DNA of 64,000 bases. It comes from Astrocystis sublimbata. Taxonomy: Eukaryota; Ascomycota; Sordariomycetes; Xylariales; Xylariaceae. This document shows, in pieces, positions 60,471 through 64,000 of the stretch; the first letter of the stretch is position 1, and every line of letters starts with the position of its first letter. A program made the position numbers and the translations under genes. Location of the stretch: positions 248,001 to 312,000 of the forward strand of contig JAJNNY010000009.1 in NCBI GenBank assembly GCA_022453515.1, read 5' to 3'. The notes under the pieces were generated by a model. It searched no databases and was not told the DNA's origin. It saw only the letters and a list, made by a program, of their open reading frames with translations.

Positions 60471-63400
60471 ATGGCTATGGTTCCCAACGCGAAGGATATG
60501 CTCACTTCGCTGCTGCAAACCGGTCCTGCCGCATGTCGCGCCGACTCGTACTACTTGGACCCAAATGCGCACACCCCCTCCCCGGGCCCGGCCAGCCGCC
60601 AGTATCACGAGCAACGACACGCCACCGCCGACTTCACCGAGGACGACGATGACGAGGCAGACGAGGAAGACGAGGACCACGACGATGGAGACGACAACGC
60701 CACCGAGCTGGGCGCCCACCACCCCTCCATACGCTTCGCCGACCAGGGCGTGCCCCGACGGAATCCCAATCCCGTCATACCTCTGTTTTCCGCCTCCCAT
60801 CTAGGTCCGAACTCGAGCCGTAACCGCCTGTGCGCATTGGCTATTCGCTAACCAGGCAAGCAGATACCCTGCCAGTGTACAGTCTTGTTCACGCCATCCG
60901 CATCATCATCCAGACGAGGACCGAGACTACTCTGTCTTGGGAGCAGCTGCGCTCCCCGCAAGTCTCGCAGTTCTTGATCAAGCCGATGCAGCAACAGGTC
61001 CGCACGCAGCACTTCAGTCGAGCAACACTCTATGCCTTGATGGCGAACTGCCTCCAGTTTGGCAAGGAAGGCCAACTGTATCCTGGCAATGCCGGCGTGA
61101 GCACCACGAGAGCCAAGATCTGCGAGCTTCTGGCTGTTAAGCTCTTGAAGGAATATAGCACCAGAGAGCTCATCGATGCCTTAGCTTATGATTTCGACCC
61201 TCTGCAAGGCTCAACACGTACGCCTCCCACGCCCAAGGGCAAGGCCCCCGAGAGCCGGGACAGGATCCAGTTTGCTCGGTCGTCCACGCTCGAGGTCGCT
61301 ATCCGTGCTTCTGCCAAGCATTTCGTCTCCCACCCGCTCGTAGTCCAACAGCTTGAGGCTATCTGGAATGGCGCCATCACGTTCTACTCTTCTCACGATA
61401 ATCTGCATCGCATTCAAGTGCAAGAGTCAGACCTCGCGAGGTCGGGTGGTAGGGGTGATGTCGATGCTCGAACTCCTCTACTCAGTCGTCAGTTTCCCAA
61501 GGAGCAGACCTCACAGCTTCCACTGCATGCAACGCCCGTTCGCCGGACCGTGACCCTGTACGACCCACGCAATGCTTCCCCCATGAAATTGTCTCGCTTG
61601 CGAGTTCCTCGGTACCGCGACTTTTTGTCGACGTGCTCGCTATTCGTTATGATATGCTTGTTCCTCGCCGTACTCTATCAACGTTCTAACCGGATCACCT
61701 CCTTGGAATTGCTCTTTTGGTTCTGGAGTGCTGGCTTCATGCTGGACGAGGTTGTCGGCTTCAATGAACAGGGATTTTCGCTCTACATCATGAGCTACTG
61801 GAATATTGTGGATCTTGGAATTTTGCTACTCTTGATCATCTACTACGGCATGCGTCTCTGTGGCGTCTTTTTGGTTGAATCTGTCCGATGGAATGACATG
61901 GCGTACGAAGTGCTAGCAGCAAATGCTATCCTTCTTATACCGCGCATCTTCAGTGTCCTAGATCACTATCCATATTTCTCACAACTCTTGATTGCCTTCC
62001 GATTCATGGCGGAAGATCTCATGGCTTTGTTCGTGATAATACTGATCAGCTGCTCGGGATTCTTCGTCTTTTTCACCCTTTCAAAGAATGATGATGTTGC
62101 TGTCGGCGTCGCATATATGATCTTCCAGCTCCTAATGGGTTTCACCCCCGCCGCGTGGGATGTGTAAGTCGAGATGGCGAATAACATGGGCCGACAACTG
62201 CTGATATACTACTCAGTTGGCCAGATTATACTCTCCTTGAACGCTCACTCCTGGTCGTCTTTCTAGTCATTTGCCACTTCCTTATCACGTAAGTTATAAT
62301 CCTTCGGTCCTTCGCAATACCAGTCTAATATATGTGTAGCACGATACTGATCACCGTCCTCACAAACTCTTTCACGGCTATAGCCTCTAACGCGAAAGAA
62401 GAGCACCAGTGAGTTTGTCGACACCTACCATCATCTAGTCGCTAACGTATAACCAGGTTTCTATTTGCCATCAATACGATATCTATGGTCAAGAATGATG
62501 CTCTATTCTCTTACATTGCACCTACTAATATACTTGCCTGGGTGTTTATTCCTCTTCGCTATGTCATGCCGATCAGACAGTTTGTCTTGCTCAACAGATA
62601 TGTTATCAAACTTACGCACTGGCCGATTCTGTTCTTGATATTCATATACGAGAAATACTACCTTGCGTTATCGATATATGAGCCCACAGACCTGGTTGAG
62701 GGATCGAGGCAGAGAAAAGGTCGCGCCTTCACTATGGCCGATCCGACTAGTAGATCTGCATTGTTCAGTCCCAACGTCCGTACTCGCGAGGAGTCAATTG
62801 CTGGATTCCAGAAAGACCAAGCACTTGACGAAGTCTTCCGACGACAACCGGACGCTAATACTGTGCGTACGCAAAGAAGGCATGAAAGGAGGAAAACCCA
62901 GACGGCCATACGCAACTGGATGGATCAGAGCGATGAGATCGGAGAGAGATTATCGCATTGGCCGACCATCGATAGCCGCCCAAGTCATTCGCTACGACGG
63001 ATGAGCACAAGTCGGGAGTTGCCGAAGCGGTTCCGAACAGTTTCCGACGTACGTTCTGCGGCGAGTGACCCCGCTGATCTGATGTCGAATAACGGTCATC
63101 CGTTATGGGTCGGTGGACCCGAATCTCACGCGACAGACCACGAAGCAAAAGACTTTACCGATGCCGATGGTGACGACGAACTTGTGACAAACGACGAGGA
63201 TTACGATGATGAAGTTGCTGGCGAGAGCCGTCAAGATATTGTTTCGCATGCCGGGCAAGACTACTTCACAGGTCCACATCAGCATGGTCAGATACCCTCC
63301 TCTGTTGAGTCAAGTAATCGGTAAGCAAAGATTGAAGTCCATTTCAGCTCCGTTAGGCTGTTCTTGGAGGATACAAATCCATCCCTAGAACATGTATCGG

Positions 63401-64000
63401 ATGATTTATGCAGGAACTGCACAATCGTCTGTCTCGAACTTGCTATTTGCTGACTATTATGTGGTAGGCGTCCTGCGGGAATCATTCCATCAGGAACAAG
63501 TGGTGCAGCACGCCGTCGTGGCCTCCACAATCGCACACTCTCCACAAACACCATACTATACAATCCACAAGAAATAGCACGGCATTCACAGAGCCCATCG
63601 TCAATTTCAGAAGGACCAATGAGTCCAAGATCTCGACCGAAAACGGGTCGACTCGCATCCGAAAAGTCCACCTCTGGTGGCATGCGGTCACCTCGACCGA
63701 TCACACAATATGCTGCTGAAACCGCCGCACGGCCTCGCCCTGTCCCCAAAACAGCATTGAGTCGAAACGCCCTACTGACAATTGACCCGCGCGCGCAGCA
63801 CCGCAAGCTAGCATCATCAGTTAACTCGGACATCACGGGCCTCCTAGCCGGCACTAAGCATGAACTCGGCGCGGTGCCCGCGTCCTTCGCGACGCAGATG
63901 GCCATGGCGACAGGGCAGTTGCGGGGTCTAAATCGAAATAGCTCTGCGGAGCGGGACCGCGAGGACTCGGACCGGATGAGTCGCCTGGTTCTGGCACGTA
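60471..64000 (+). CDS. YVC1/TRP-like vacuolar cation channel, truncated by window end
   Basis: Fungal TRP-like channels such as yeast Yvc1 release calcium from the vacuole on stretch or oxidative stress. Exons 60471-60804, 60864-62163, 62217-62288, 62340-62408, 62457-63320 and 63468 onward are in phase for at least 1057 residues with no stop at the edge. The N-terminus has an acidic run (about 55-77) and a helical domain with LIKPMQQQVRTQHFSRATLY and LLKEYSTRELIDALAYDFDP. Six membrane segments lie at about 365-384, 391-409, 426-447, 461-477, 497-517 and 556-575, with a pore region at about 530-545 (FQLLMGFTPAAWDVWPDY). The block YVMPIRQF after segment six resembles the matching Yvc1 region. 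The tail is long, charged and Ser/Arg-rich, far longer than in yeast. The first intron has a non-standard donor, GTCCGA. The ATG at 60471 is chosen over an upstream in-frame GTG. Ion selectivity is inferred. Confidence 0.92.

Overview
The window is nuclear DNA of a filamentous ascomycete (Pezizomycotina, most likely a Sordariomycete). The evidence is short spliceosomal introns (mostly 48-130 bp, GTAAGT/GTGAGT donors, CTAAC-like branch sites, YAG acceptors), a fused CPSase/ATCase pyrimidine gene, a Zn2Cys6 regulator, and typical fungal versions of FIS1, SPC24 and a reticulon. The order cannot be fixed from sequence alone. I saw no bacterial operon, CRISPR array, rRNA or convincing tRNA, and no intact transposon.

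Layout. Fourteen protein genes are supported, all rebuilt exon by exon. In order: a reticulon (370-2021, -); a TBC-domain Rab-GAP (4975-8085, -); an SSXT-domain SWI/SNF-type protein with a long Gln/His tract (10551-12462, -); a TatD/Scn1-like metal hydrolase (14114-15421, -); a small two-helix membrane protein of unknown role (16656-17436, +); kinetochore SPC24 (17916-18702, -); mitochondrial fission FIS1 (19426-20069, +); a zinc-ribbon plus RING-H2 ubiquitin ligase (22148-23794, +); a small Lys-rich orphan (25121-25384, -); a Zn2Cys6 transcription factor with six exons (29720-32417, +); a conserved intronless unknown (34221-35624, -); a PNPOx-like flavoprotein (46712-47854, -); the multifunctional CPSase-ATCase URA2 (49042-56039, -); and a YVC1/TRP-like cation channel cut by the right edge (60471-64000, +).

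The genes are mainly housekeeping and do not form a pathway cluster. FIS1 and RTN1 shape mitochondria and ER, the TBC protein and the RING ligase act in trafficking and ubiquitin signalling, SPC24 serves the kinetochore, and URA2 starts pyrimidine synthesis. Three gene pairs are divergent over gaps of 0.7-4.4 kb: TatD with the membrane protein, SPC24 with FIS1, and URA2 with the channel.

Gene density is low (14 genes in 64 kb). One stretch of about 11 kb (35625-46711) has no gene I can support. Intergenic DNA is strewn with ACCTAGGT palindromes and (ACCT)n/(AGGT)n runs that are missing from the coding exons. I found no clearly new biological system. The items most worth a second look are this dispersed motif, a (CAG)11 repeat in the URA2 leader, the tiny exons of FIS1 and of the zinc-cluster gene, and several conserved-looking proteins of unknown function.
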